Positions 31,868 through 40,706 of a stretch of 64,000 bases of DNA are shown piece by piece. The position numbers and the translations under genes were made by a program. Position 1 is the stretch's first letter. Each line of letters starts with the position of its first letter. Under the pieces are notes generated by a model that saw only the letters and a program-made list of their open reading frames with translations, ran no database searches and had not been told where the DNA came from. This DNA comes from Streptomyces sp. SN-593 (GTDB lineage Bacteria; Actinomycetota; Actinomycetes; Streptomycetales; Streptomycetaceae), in assembly GCF_016756395.1 (NCBI RefSeq), contig NZ_AP018365.1, positions 3,323,001 through 3,387,000 on the forward strand. Direction: 5' to 3'.

Positions 31868-33546
31868 GCGGGCCGGTGGACCGCGACGGCGACGGGCCGC
31901 CCGACGACGCCGGCCGCGACGGGAGCGGCCCTGGCGGCGACGCCCGTGACGGCTCCGGCGGCGGGGACGGCGCGGGCCGCGGGGTCGGCGGGAACGGGCG
32001 GCCGCCGCGTGTCCCCGCCCAGCGGGACCAGCGCGACTCCCCCGACGACCTGCCCTTCGGGCTGCCGCTGCCCGGCCCCGCCGAGCCGTCCGGACCCGGC
32101 GCGCGGCCGCCGTCCGGCTCCCCGGGGGCGCCCACCGCGCCCTGGGGCGGCCCGGCGGCTCCCGCGTCCCCCGGCACCTCCGCGCCCTCCGGGACCCCCG
32201 CGCCCTCCGCGTCCTGGGCCGGGTCCGCGTACCCGCCCTTCGGTCCGGCGCGGCCGGCCGGTTCCCCCGAGGCCCCCGATCCGCCCGAGGCGGCGGACCC
32301 GGCCGGGCCCCGTCTCCCGCGCGTCAGCCCCGGAACGGCCTCGTCCATGACCAGCGTCCGCGTACCGCCGTACGACCACGCCACTCTCAAGTCACTGCTC
32401 GGCGCCTGGGCGCTGGCCGCCTGTTCGCGCGACGAGACGCTCGCGGTCGAGGTGCACCTGACCGACTGCGCGAGCTGCGCCGAGGAGGCACTGCGGCTGC
32501 GGGACGCGGTCGGGCTGCTGCACCAGGAGGACTCGCTGGACCTCGACCCGCTGCTGCGGGCGCGGGTGCTCGAAGGGTGCCTGGGCCGGCGGCCGGCGCG
32601 GATCCCGGTTCCGGAGTGGGCCGGGCCCTACGACGCGGAGACCGCCCGGTTAGACGCCCTGCTGCGCGACCTGGGCGACGGCTACTGGAACGAGCCGGTG
32701 CGCCTTCAGTGGTTCGACGGTGCCCCGGTGGTGCGGGAGTTCACCGTCCGCCAGGTCATCGCGCACCTGATCGCCGTCGACGGGCTGGTCGGCCGCGCGC
32801 TCGGGCTGCCGCAGCAGACGGTGGACACGGCGTCCGACGACGCCACCGAGCGGTACGGCCTCGACCGGCCGCGGCCGCTGAGCCTCGGGCGCGCCGCCGA
32901 CGAGGTCGAGCTGCCGCGCTCGCCCGCCGAGCGGACCGCCGCGCACTGGGCCGCCCACCGGAACCTGCCGGGTGCGACGCTGCGCCTGCTGTGGCGCGGG
33001 CAGAGCCACCGCCTGGTGCGCACCGTCGCGTTCGCGGGCGAGGGGGTCGCCGGTCTTCCGGTGGACTACGGCGACTTCGAACTGCCCTTCCAGGACGCGT
33101 TCGTCGACCGCGCGTTCGCGTGCTGGACGCACGCCGCGGACATCGCCGAGGCGGTCGACTACCCCCTATACGACAAGCCCGCCACGGGCCACCTGCGGCG
33201 GATGATCGGGCTGACCGCGGGCAAGCTGCCCGGGGTGCTCGCCGCGCGGCGCAGGGCCGGGCTGGCGGTGTCGCCGGCTCGGCTGGTGGCCGCGGGGTCG
33301 CCGGGGCGTTCGCTCAGGCTGGAGATCGAGGGCGACGGTGGCGGCGAGTGGCTGCTCCCGCTCGACTCGCCGGGCGCGGTCGCCTCACCCGACCACCAGG
33401 TGGCGCACGTGGCCATGGACAGCCTGGAGTTCTGCCAGCTCGCCACGGGCCGCGTGGTGCCGGAGCGGGTGGCGGCGGGCGCGGTCGGCGACCGTGAGGC
33501 CGTCCGGGACGTGCTCTACGCGACGGCGTCGCTGTCGCGCATGTGA
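31864..33546 (+). CDS. probable anti-sigma factor: zinc-finger plus mycothiol-dependent-isomerase-like (MDMPI) domains
   Basis: The 560-residue product begins at the GTG that overlaps the sigma-factor stop. Residues 1-160 are Gly/Pro/Asp-rich and disordered. A zf-HC2-like segment follows (LLGAWALAACSRDETLAVEVHLTDCASC, about 175-205, with a His-x3-Cys-x2-Cys core), as in many anti-sigma factors. The rest contains an MDMPI N-terminal-type fold, the DinB-like four-helix bundle (LDALLRDLGDGYWNEPV, TVRQVIAHLIAVDGLVGRAL), with a C-terminal SCP-like part. No membrane helix is seen, so it is a soluble regulator. MDMPI domains use mycothiol or a metal; a redox or thiol signal is an inference. Confidence 0.75.
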   Translation: MSGPVDRDGDGPPDDAGRDGSGPGGDARDGSGGGDGAGRGVGGNGRPPRVPAQRDQRDSPDDLPFGLPLPGPAEPSGPGARPPSGSPGAPTAPWGGPAAPASPGTSAPSGTPAPSASWAGSAYPPFGPARPAGSPEAPDPPEAADPAGPRLPRVSPGTASSMTSVRVPPYDHATLKSLLGAWALAACSRDETLAVEVHLTDCASCAEEALRLRDAVGLLHQEDSLDLDPLLRARVLEGCLGRRPARIPVPEWAGPYDAETARLDALLRDLGDGYWNEPVRLQWFDGAPVVREFTVRQVIAHLIAVDGLVGRALGLPQQTVDTASDDATERYGLDRPRPLSLGRAADEVELPRSPAERTAAHWAAHRNLPGATLRLLWRGQSHRLVRTVAFAGEGVAGLPVDYGDFELPFQDAFVDRAFACWTHAADIAEAVDYPLYDKPATGHLRRMIGLTAGKLPGVLAARRRAGLAVSPARLVAAGSPGRSLRLEIEGDGGGEWLLPLDSPGAVASPDHQVAHVAMDSLEFCQLATGRVVPERVAAGAVGDREAVRDVLYATASLSRM

Positions 33547-33549
33547 CGA

Positions 33550-33589
33550 GGAGCCCCGCGGCGCCCCGCCGGAGCGGCCCCGGGGCTCC
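33550..33589. terminator. hairpin between anti-sigma and purU genes
   Basis: A 9-bp stem (ggagccccg at 33550-33558, complement at 33581-33589) with further internal pairing begins 4 bp after the anti-sigma stop codon, between convergent genes. Confidence 0.55.
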
Positions 33590-33593
33590 CGCC

Positions 33594-33640
33594 GGACAGG
33601 CCCGGACAGGGCCCGGGCCGGGACAGGCCCGGACAGGGCC
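33594..33640. repeat. 20-bp direct repeat ending at the purU stop codon
   Basis: The 20-mer ggacaggcccggacagggcc occurs at 33594-33613 and again at 33621-33640, the second copy abutting the purU stop codon on the minus strand. Each copy is itself made of two similar halves. Confidence 0.92.
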
Positions 33641-34512
33641 TAGCCGAAGACCACGGTCCGGCGGCCGTTGAGGAGCACCCGGTGCTCGCTGTGCCACTTC
33701 ACCGCGCGGGCCAGCGCCTGGCACTCCACGTCCCGGCCGATCGCGACCAGTTGCTCCGGGGTGACCTCGTGGCCGACCCGCTCGACTTCCTGCTCGATGA
33801 TCGGGCCCTCGTCGAGGTCGGCCGTCACGTAGTGGGCGGTCGCGCCGATGAGCTTCACACCGCGGTCGTGGGCCTGGTGGTAGGGCTTGGCGCCCTTGAA
33901 GCTCGGCAGGAAGGAGTGGTGGATGTTGATGATCCGGCCGGACAGCTTCCGGCACAGGTCGTCGGAGAGGACCTGCATGTAGCGGGCGAGCACGACCAGC
34001 TCGACGCCCTGCTCCGCCACTATCTCCAGCAGCCGCGCCTCGGCGTCCGCCTTGGTGTCCTTGGTGACGGGGATGTGGTGGAAGGGCACCTGGTACGACT
34101 CGACCAGGGCGCGGAACTCGGTGTGGTTGGAGACCACGGCGGCGATCTCCACCGGCACCGCGCTGGTGCTGGCGCGGAAGAGCAGGTCGTTGAGGCAGTG
34201 CCCGAACCTGCTCACCATCAGCACGACCCGCATCCGCTCCGCGGACGGGTGGATGCGCCAGTCCATGTGGTACGCGTCACCCACGGCCGCGAAGCTCGCC
34301 CGCAGCTTGTCGGCGGTCACCTCGTCGCCGGCGGAGAAGTGCACCCGCATGAAGAACAGCCCGGTGCCCTGGTCGCCGAACTGCTGGCTGTCGACGATGT
34401 TGCAACCGGTCATGAAGAGGTAGCTGGAGACCGCGTGCACGATGCCCTGCTTGTCGGGGCACGACAGCGTGAGGACGTACTGCGGCGGCTGCTGCGACGG
34501 CTGGTCGGTCAC
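33640..34512 (-). CDS. purU: formyltetrahydrofolate deformylase
   Basis: The 290-residue enzyme hydrolyses 10-formyl-tetrahydrofolate to formate and tetrahydrofolate, balancing one-carbon pools. An N-terminal ACT domain (YVLTLSCPDKQGIVHAVSSYLF, about 10-90) is followed by the formyltransferase fold with NHTEFRALV and the family signature NIHHSFLPSFKGAKPYHQA, then GATAHYVTADLDEGPIIEQE near residue 230. The Asn/His/Asp catalytic set of the family is present. Start at the GTG at 34512, the first codon before the ACT domain; it has no clear Shine-Dalgarno. The length equals that of E. coli PurU. It is followed upstream by an SCO4402-like gene, the arrangement known in S. coelicolor (from memory). 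Confidence 0.93.
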   Translation of the reverse strand: MTDQPSQQPPQYVLTLSCPDKQGIVHAVSSYLFMTGCNIVDSQQFGDQGTGLFFMRVHFSAGDEVTADKLRASFAAVGDAYHMDWRIHPSAERMRVVLMVSRFGHCLNDLLFRASTSAVPVEIAAVVSNHTEFRALVESYQVPFHHIPVTKDTKADAEARLLEIVAEQGVELVVLARYMQVLSDDLCRKLSGRIINIHHSFLPSFKGAKPYHQAHDRGVKLIGATAHYVTADLDEGPIIEQEVERVGHEVTPEQLVAIGRDVECQALARAVKWHSEHRVLLNGRRTVVFG

Positions 34513-34676
34513 GGCACAAGCGTGGCACAACCGGGCCGCCCGCGGGGGTGGTGTCCGCAACACGGACCTGATCGCCGTTCCGGCGCGGAGGCCGGCCGCC
34601 GGCGCCCGGGGCGCGCGACCGCGCCGCCGAGGTCACGCCGCCGCACGGTCGGGGTCGTGCCGCCGCGCCCCCGGGG

Positions 34677-35123
34677 TCACGCCGTCCGGTTGTAGATCGC
34701 CAGCACCTCCAGCGAGCGCGGCGCCGCGTCGGGGTCCTCACCGTCGGCGGACGCCATCCGCACGTGCGCCTCGCGCGCCGCGGTGACCGCCTCGGGCCAG
34801 GCCGGGTGGTCGAGGTAGGCGACCGCCGGGGCGTCCGCGCCCACCTGGTGCAGGATCTTCAGCACCCGCAGCACCGCGACGTCCACGAGCGCCGCCTCCT
34901 GGGCGTCGCGGAAGATCGTGCCCACGTACTTCTCGGCCGACCAGTTGTCCAGCCACGTGTCCTCGACCAGGCGGTAGACGGCGTCGGTGACGTCGCCGTA
35001 TCCCTCGCGTCCGGTCCGCCAGACCTCCATCTGGAAGACGGGGTCGCTGATCATGTGCAGCGCGGAGCGCACGTTGCTGCGCCAGCGCCACCACGGCATG
35101 TCGTTGAGGGGCATGCCACCCAT
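34677..35123 (-). CDS. SCO4402-family protein of unknown function
   Basis: The 148-residue protein reads MPWWRWRSNVRSALHMISDPVFQMEVW at its start and has the conserved YGDVTDAVYRLVEDTWLDNWS and VGTIFRDAQEAALVDVAVLRVL helices. No signal peptide or membrane segment. Residues like HPAWPEAVTAAREAHVRM suggest an all-helical fold. It is a widespread actinobacterial orphan family and no activity is known to me. The ATG at 35123 is chosen because family members, as I recall them, begin MGGMPLND; 35114 is an alternative. It lies 164 bp upstream of purU and is divergent from the solute-binding lipoprotein gene. Confidence 0.8.
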   Translation of the reverse strand: MGGMPLNDMPWWRWRSNVRSALHMISDPVFQMEVWRTGREGYGDVTDAVYRLVEDTWLDNWSAEKYVGTIFRDAQEAALVDVAVLRVLKILHQVGADAPAVAYLDHPAWPEAVTAAREAHVRMASADGEDPDAAPRSLEVLAIYNRTA

Positions 35124-35283
35124 CGTGGAGGAGTGGCGGCCGCGACGGGAAGACTTCTCCGAACCTTGCACAGCGCACGATCGTACGCACCCGCCCGGCG
35201 GCACCCGTAATTCACCGGAAGGTGACCGGGCGTTGGTGTCCGATAAGCCGCCTGTTGGGACGGAAGGGGAATCTTCCAGTGAT

Positions 35284-36561
35284 ATGACTGACCGCCGCAG
35301 GGGCGCGCTCCGGCGTGCCGCCGTCCCACTGCTCGCCGTGTCCGCGCTGGTCGGCGGGTGCGGCGTCCTCCCAGGCGGCTCGGGGGGCTCGCCGGGACCG
35401 ATCGTGGTGATGACCTGGGCGCCGGTGGGCACCGATGCCACCAACATGCCGGGGATGCTCGGCATGGCCAAGGCCGTGGAGAGCTACGTCAACGACCAGG
35501 GCGGGCTGCACGGCCGCAAGCTCAAGGTGCTCACCTGCAACGAGCGCAACGACGCGGTCGCGGTCACCGACTGCGCGAAGCAGGCGGCCGACGCGGGAGC
35601 GGTCGCCGTCGTCGGGTCCTACAGCGAGGAGGGCAGCAGCTTCGTCTCGGCGCTGGAGGGCGACGACATCCCCTACATCGGCGGGTACGGGATCACCGAG
35701 GACGAGTACCAGAGCCTGATGTCGTTCCCGGTCAACGGCGGGCTGCCGGCGCTGCTGGCCGGCAGCGGGCTGCAACTCGCGCGCAGTTGCAGGAAGGTGG
35801 CCCTGGTCCGGCCGGACTCGATCACCGGGGACCAGTTCCCGATCTTCCTCGACCAGGGGCTCCGGGAGGCGGGCAAGCACCCCGTCGAGGACATCCTCAC
35901 CAAGGACGACTCGACCGACTACACCTCCGTCGCGACCACGGCGGTCGGCGACGACAAGGCGTCCACCTGCGTCTCCGCGGTCCTCGGCGACCACACCGGC
36001 ACCTTCTTCGACTCCCTGCGCCGGGTCGGCGACGTGCGGCCGAAGGTGCAGCTGTCCTCGGTGATCGGCAGCGTCCAGCAGTCGGTGGTGGACGCCAGCG
36101 GCGGCGCCAAGAGCCCGCTGGAGGGCGCGCGGATCGCCGACTGGTACCCGCCGGCCTCGGACCCGAAGTGGGACGAGATGAAGTCGGTGATCACCAGGTA
36201 CGCCTTCGGCGACGACACGATCGACGTCGCCGACCCCGGGGTGCAGACGACGTGGATCGCCTATGACGTCTTCACCGAGGTGGTGCGCGCGATGGCCGAC
36301 GGGACGGACATCGACGCGGACAGCGTGCGGCGGGCGATGGACTCCACCACGAAGCTGTCCACCGGCGGCCTGACCCCCGACCTCGGCTGGACCGACGCGG
36401 ACCTGCTGGGGGTCCCGGACCACCCGCGGATGGTCAACGCGGACATCGTGTACCAGCAGGTGCGCGGGGGCCGCCTCGTGCAGGAGCAGCCGGGCTTCGT
36501 GAACGTGACGAAGACCCTCAAGCCGTCGTCGTACGCCCCGCTGAAGCCCGACGGGACGTAG
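35284..36561 (+). CDS. ABC-type substrate-binding lipoprotein (branched-chain amino-acid/LivJ-like fold)
   Basis: The 425-residue protein starts with a basic tail and a hydrophobic segment ending in the lipobox-like VSALVGGCG, so Cys about 26 should be lipidated. The mature part follows the type I periplasmic-binding fold: MLGMAKAVESYVNDQGGLHGRKLKVLTCNE, AVAVVGSYSEEG and IPYIGGYGITEDEY. No permease or ATPase gene is adjacent, so it is an orphan binding protein, common in streptomycetes. The ATG at 35284 lacks a good ribosome site; a GTG in a gtgtccgat context upstream would add about 20 residues. Ligand unknown. Confidence 0.83.
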   Translation: MTDRRRGALRRAAVPLLAVSALVGGCGVLPGGSGGSPGPIVVMTWAPVGTDATNMPGMLGMAKAVESYVNDQGGLHGRKLKVLTCNERNDAVAVTDCAKQAADAGAVAVVGSYSEEGSSFVSALEGDDIPYIGGYGITEDEYQSLMSFPVNGGLPALLAGSGLQLARSCRKVALVRPDSITGDQFPIFLDQGLREAGKHPVEDILTKDDSTDYTSVATTAVGDDKASTCVSAVLGDHTGTFFDSLRRVGDVRPKVQLSSVIGSVQQSVVDASGGAKSPLEGARIADWYPPASDPKWDEMKSVITRYAFGDDTIDVADPGVQTTWIAYDVFTEVVRAMADGTDIDADSVRRAMDSTTKLSTGGLTPDLGWTDADLLGVPDHPRMVNADIVYQQVRGGRLVQEQPGFVNVTKTLKPSSYAPLKPDGT

Positions 36562-36591
36562 CGGCCGGCGGCCGGCTCCGGTCGCGGCGCC

Positions 36592-38157
36592 TCAGAGCTG
36601 GGTGTACTGGCGCTGGGTGAGGTCGTACTTGCTGGCGATCGCGTTCCACAGCTTGACCGCCTTCTTCTTCTCGGCGGTCGCGGTGCCGCTCTCACGGTCC
36701 CCGGCCTGCGTCTCGGTGGTGTTCTTGGCGTGGCCGCCGTGGCAGACCTTCTGGTTCTTCTGCGCCTGGCCGGCCCAGTTCGCGTAGTGGGTGTCAGCGG
36801 CCGACGACGCCTGCCACGCCTTGGTCAGCGCGGTGCTGAGCGCATCGTGGTCGGGAAGGTCGTCCAGGGAGAGCTTCGCGAGCTGCGTGACCTGGGACTT
36901 GCGCTGGCCGGCGGCGGCGTTCAGGTCGCTCGCGGCGCCGGGCAGGTTGCTGCAGGTCCTGATCGACGCGACCGCGCTGACCACGGAACTGCGGCTGGCG
37001 TCGCTGTTGTTGAGCAGCGAGTCCAGTGCGGACGCCTGCTGCTGCGCCTGGGCGTCCGCGGTGTCCGTGGCGCCGGGCTGGGCGCCCGCCGAGGCGCCGG
37101 TCGACGGGGTGGCGCTGGAGGAGTCGGCCACCGTGCCGGTGTTGCCGCCCCCGCCGCCGGAGTTGAGCAGCGCGCCGACCACCAGGCCGGCCACCACGCA
37201 CCCGGCGACCACGATGCCGATCAGCGCCTTCGGCGACAGGCCGCGCCTGCGCTCACCGCCGTCGTCGTAGCCGTAGGGCCGGTCGGCGCCGTAGCCGGGG
37301 TCCTGCGGGCCGCCGGCGGGGCCCTGCGGCTGCTGCCCGTAGGGCCGGGCGGGCTGGCGGCGGTCCGGCGGCTGGATGATGTGCGGCCGCATGGGCGCCG
37401 GGCTCGGCACGTCCTGCCGGAAGAGGTGGTCGTAGTCGCTGTCGTGCCCCGGGCCGGAGCCGGGCGGCGGCTCCTCCTCGAAGCCGCCGTACTGGCCGGG
37501 CTGTCCGGGCTGTCCGGGCTGTCCGGGCTGTCCGGCGAGCTGCTCCTGGCCGCCGTACGACGGGCCGCCGGCGTTCGGGTACTGCTCGTAGCCGCCGGGC
37601 TGCTCGTACGGCGCCTGGCCGTACCCCTGCTGGTCGTAGCCGGCCTGCTGGTCGTAGCCGGCGGTCTGCTGGCCGTAAGCGCCGCCCTGGTCCTGGTGGT
37701 CCTGGAAGAAGGGCAGGGCCTGCGTCGCGTCGGCCGGGCCGGGGTCGGCTATGTGCGCGGCCGCCGGGGCGTGCTGGGGCGGCAGGGCCGGCGGTGCCTG
37801 CTGCGGAAGGGGCGGCAACTGCGGCGCGGGCGCGCCGCCGGGGTAGGGCGGCAGCATCTGCGTGGCGTCGGCCGGCTCCACGGCACCCGGGCCGGGGGGC
37901 ATCGGCGCGGGGCCCGACCCGGCCGCGGGCAGGCCGAGCGGGTCGCCGCCGGGGTAGGGCGGCAGCATCTGCGTGGCGTCGGCCGGCTCGACGGCACCCG
38001 GCGGGACGCCGCCCTGTCCGTCGGGCGAGCCCCAGGGGGTGCCGCCGGCCGGCTGGACGTGCTCGCCGTACTGGAGCGGCGGCTGCTGCCGACCTGCGGG
38101 CAGTACGACGCCCCGGTACGCATCGGGCGAATCCTCGCCGCGTCCGCTGCTGTGCAT
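36592..38157 (-). CDS. bitopic membrane protein with Pro/Gln/Gly-rich cytoplasmic region and repeated ADATQ motifs
   Basis: Residues 1-310 of the 521-residue protein are low-complexity, including a PGQ run encoded by 9-bp repeats at 37501-37536 and GYDQQ-type repeats. A single membrane helix (ALIGIVVAGCVVAGLVVGALL, about 315-335) is followed by a 185-residue exported domain with two Cys (CSNLPGAAS and KVCHGG). Three copies of a motif occur: EPADATQMLPPYPGG (Thr62, Thr99) and PADATQALPFF (Thr145). This resembles the acidic-x-Thr-Gln-hydrophobic pattern preferred by actinobacterial Ser/Thr kinases. Function unknown. The regulator gene lies upstream across 253 bp. Confidence 0.75.
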   Translation of the reverse strand: MHSSGRGEDSPDAYRGVVLPAGRQQPPLQYGEHVQPAGGTPWGSPDGQGGVPPGAVEPADATQMLPPYPGGDPLGLPAAGSGPAPMPPGPGAVEPADATQMLPPYPGGAPAPQLPPLPQQAPPALPPQHAPAAAHIADPGPADATQALPFFQDHQDQGGAYGQQTAGYDQQAGYDQQGYGQAPYEQPGGYEQYPNAGGPSYGGQEQLAGQPGQPGQPGQPGQYGGFEEEPPPGSGPGHDSDYDHLFRQDVPSPAPMRPHIIQPPDRRQPARPYGQQPQGPAGGPQDPGYGADRPYGYDDGGERRRGLSPKALIGIVVAGCVVAGLVVGALLNSGGGGGNTGTVADSSSATPSTGASAGAQPGATDTADAQAQQQASALDSLLNNSDASRSSVVSAVASIRTCSNLPGAASDLNAAAGQRKSQVTQLAKLSLDDLPDHDALSTALTKAWQASSAADTHYANWAGQAQKNQKVCHGGHAKNTTETQAGDRESGTATAEKKKAVKLWNAIASKYDLTQRQYTQL

Positions 38158-38410
38158 CGCCGCCCACTCCTGACTCTGGCCTACCGTGCAAACCGTCGGC
38201 CAACGCTACCGGGTCCCGCCGAGCGACGCCCACGCACCTGAACGGGTGAGCGTCACCTCACACTTGGCCGGCGGCGCGGCCGGTGGTGACGCGGGCGGGC
38301 TCGGCGGGCCTGCGCAGCGCTTTGGCCGGCACGTGGGCCCGGAGTGTCGGTCCGGTAACGATTCGGTGTGCACCGGCCGGCGTCCCCCGCCGGACGGGCC
38401 CCGATCACCC

Positions 38411-39790
38411 TCAGGCCGCCTCCTGTTCGTCCACCCGGGCATGGAAGGCGCGCACCACCGGTTCGGCGGCGAACGGCTCCAGCCGGCGGCGGAAGTCGTC
38501 GAGATACTCCGCGCCGCGGTTGGTGCGCAGCCCCGAGAGCAGTACGACGGCCTGTTCCCCGGTGTGGCAGGCCGCGTCCAGCTCGCGCTGCTGCACCTGG
38601 GTGTCGGCGAGCAGCAGCAGGTCGATGGCGCGGCGGCGGGCACGCGTGGCCGGGTGGGCCGCGAGGGCCTCCTCGGCGCGGCGGGCGGCCGGCTCGGCCT
38701 GGCCGAGGTCGCGGTGGCAGTGCGCCAGTTCGTCGGCGAGGTAGGCGTGGTCGAAGTGGGCGATCCACGCCGGGTCCTGGTCCGGCTCGGAGCGGTCCAT
38801 GGCCTCCAGCGCGAGCCCCGCGACGGTGGCGAAGGTGCGGGCGTCGCCGAGCAGGGCGTGGCCGCGCGCCTCGGCGGCGTGGAACATCGCCTCGACGGTC
38901 GCGGTGACCTGTCCGCGGGCGCCCTCCTGTGCGGCGCGGGCGAGTTGGGCGATCTCGCGCGGGTTGCCGAGCGAGGCGGCGAGGTGGCTCATGCTCGCCG
39001 CCAGGATGTAGCCGCCGTAGGCGCGGTCGCCCGCCGCCTGGGCCAGCCGCAGCGCCTGGATGTAGTACCGCTGGGCGAGGCCGGGTTGGCCGGTGTCGAC
39101 CGCCATGTAGCCGGCCAGCTCGGTCAGCCGGGCGACGGCGGAGAACAGTTCGCGCCCCACCGACTCGCGGTAGCTGCCGGCGAGGAGACCGGAGACCACG
39201 CTGTTGAGGTAGTGCACCACGACCGGTCGGACGTGGCCGCTGCCGAAGCGGTGGTCGAGGTCGGTGAGCGCCTGGGTGGTCGCCTTGACCGCCTCGACGT
39301 CCGACATGCCCACGCGGGCCCCGCCGTTGCGCGCCACCCCCTGGTCGGGGCGGGTGATGAGCCAGTCCCGGCTGGGCTCGACGAGCGCGGAGGCGGCGAC
39401 GGTGGAGCCGGTGAGGAAGTCGCGCCGGCCGACGTCGCTGCGCCACAGCTCGCAGACCTGCTCGATCGCGCCGAGCACGGTGGGTGCGAAGTGCAGGCCG
39501 ATGCCGGTGGCGAGGTTCCGCCCGTTGGCCATGCCGATCTCGTCGATGGACACCGCGCGGCCGAGCTTGCGGCCCAGTGCCTCGGCGACGATGCCCGGGG
39601 CGCGCCCGCGCGGCTGCTGGCCGCGCAGCCAGCGGGCCACGGAGGTCTTGTCGTACCGCAGGTCGAGGCCGTGTTCGGCCCCGCACATGTTCACCCTGCG
39701 GGCGAGGCCGGCGTTCGAGCAGCCGGCCTCCTGGATCAGTGCCTGGAGCCTCTCGTTCGGCTGCCGCGCCACGAGTGGTCGTGCGGCCAT
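38411..39790 (-). CDS. XRE-type pleiotropic regulator with TPR-like C-terminus (NsdA/NsdB-like)
   Basis: The 459-residue protein begins ERLQALIQEAGCSNAGLARRVN and RYDKTSVARWLRGQQPRG (residues 12-70), an HTH found in a streptomycete regulator group. The rest is helical with tetratricopeptide-like segments, for example QRYYIQALRLAQAAGDRAYGGYILAASMSHLAASLGNP and AWIAHFDHAYLADELAHCHRDLG. The group includes NsdA and NsdB, reported to repress antibiotic production and development in S. coelicolor (family knowledge; not tested here). The ATG at 39790 has an AAGGGGGGA box. The divergent 244-bp region to the next gene contains AT-rich sequence with ttgacg at 39854, a possible promoter element. Confidence 0.85.
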   Translation of the reverse strand: MAARPLVARQPNERLQALIQEAGCSNAGLARRVNMCGAEHGLDLRYDKTSVARWLRGQQPRGRAPGIVAEALGRKLGRAVSIDEIGMANGRNLATGIGLHFAPTVLGAIEQVCELWRSDVGRRDFLTGSTVAASALVEPSRDWLITRPDQGVARNGGARVGMSDVEAVKATTQALTDLDHRFGSGHVRPVVVHYLNSVVSGLLAGSYRESVGRELFSAVARLTELAGYMAVDTGQPGLAQRYYIQALRLAQAAGDRAYGGYILAASMSHLAASLGNPREIAQLARAAQEGARGQVTATVEAMFHAAEARGHALLGDARTFATVAGLALEAMDRSEPDQDPAWIAHFDHAYLADELAHCHRDLGQAEPAARRAEEALAAHPATRARRRAIDLLLLADTQVQQRELDAACHTGEQAVVLLSGLRTNRGAEYLDDFRRRLEPFAAEPVVRAFHARVDEQEAA

Positions 39791-40034
39791 CGATCCCCCC
39801 TTGTCGTCCTTGGTGAGTCTTTCTTCCCCAACCCCGGCCGATAAACCACGAATTGACGGTTATTCACCCTTACCGCACCGGCTCGCGGCGGCGGGCCGGA
39901 CCGGCCGGCGGGCGCTCCCCCGTTTGATACCCGGTTCCGGGCGAGGGCGCTCGTACGCGCCCCCGCCGGTGCTTCCGTGCGCCCGGCGGTGAGCTGCGGC
40001 CGCCGCCCCGTAACCCGGGCCCGCGGGGGCAGTT

Positions 40035-40706
40035 GTGCAGCGCGTGGAAGACACCCTCGCGGTCCCGCGCCAGCTCAACGGCACTGCCCTGCTCGACGCG
40101 GCGGTGTCGTACGCCCGGTCGCGGCACTGGGAGGTGCTGCCCGGCACGTGGCTGGAGACCGACGCGGGGGGCGCACCGCGCTGCTCGTGCGCCTCCGCGG
40201 CCTGTCCCGCCCCGGGCGCGCACCCGACCAGGGCGGACTGGGCGACCCAGGCGAGCGGCAGCGGCTCGGAGGTGCGCCGGATGTGGACCCGGCAGCCGCG
40301 CTCGTCGGTGCTGCTGCCGACCGGGCGCACCTTCGACGTGCTGGAGGTGCCGGAGAGCGCCGGCTTCCACGCGCTGGCCAGGACCGAGCGGATGGAGGTG
40401 GCGCTCGGCCCGGTGGTCTCCACGCCGACCGGCCGGATGGCGTTCTTCGTGCTGCCCGGGGCGGGCGCGAGGGTGCCGCGGCTGCTGGCCGCGCTGGGCT
40501 GGCCGCGGGGCGCGCCGGACCTGACCGTGCGCGGTGAGGGCGACTGGGTCGCCGCCCCGCCCACCCGGATGGGCCGGGGCGGTCGCGTGCAGTGGGCCCG
40601 CCGCCCGACGGACCAGAACCGGTGGCTGCCCGACGTCGGCGAGGTGCTGAGCCCGCTGGCCTACGCGTGCGGGCGCGAGGCGGCGGAGGCCCGCGCGGGG
40701 CGCTGA
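40035..40706 (+). CDS. bifunctional DNA primase/polymerase (Prim-Pol) domain protein
   Basis: The 223-residue protein starts with LDAAVSYARSRHWEVLPGTWLE and contains CSCASAACPAPGAHPTRADWATQA. This matches the N-terminal Prim-Pol domain often fused in plasmid and phage replication proteins but, in streptomycetes, also found as a stand-alone chromosomal gene. The canonical acidic catalytic pair is hard to identify in the RTFDVLEVP region, so activity is doubtful. A chromosomal copy at this position is, as I recall, conserved next to the preceding regulator in Streptomyces. Start is a GTG at 40035 preceded by gggggcag. Function unknown. Confidence 0.75.
   Translation: MQRVEDTLAVPRQLNGTALLDAAVSYARSRHWEVLPGTWLETDAGGAPRCSCASAACPAPGAHPTRADWATQASGSGSEVRRMWTRQPRSSVLLPTGRTFDVLEVPESAGFHALARTERMEVALGPVVSTPTGRMAFFVLPGAGARVPRLLAALGWPRGAPDLTVRGEGDWVAAPPTRMGRGGRVQWARRPTDQNRWLPDVGEVLSPLAYACGREAAEARAGR

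Noticed and set aside
40035..40706. Prim-Pol gene considered as a mark of an integrated plasmid or phage
   Set aside because: No integrase, replication initiator, attachment repeat or tRNA is nearby, and base composition matches the neighbours. A stand-alone chromosomal copy is usual in streptomycetes.
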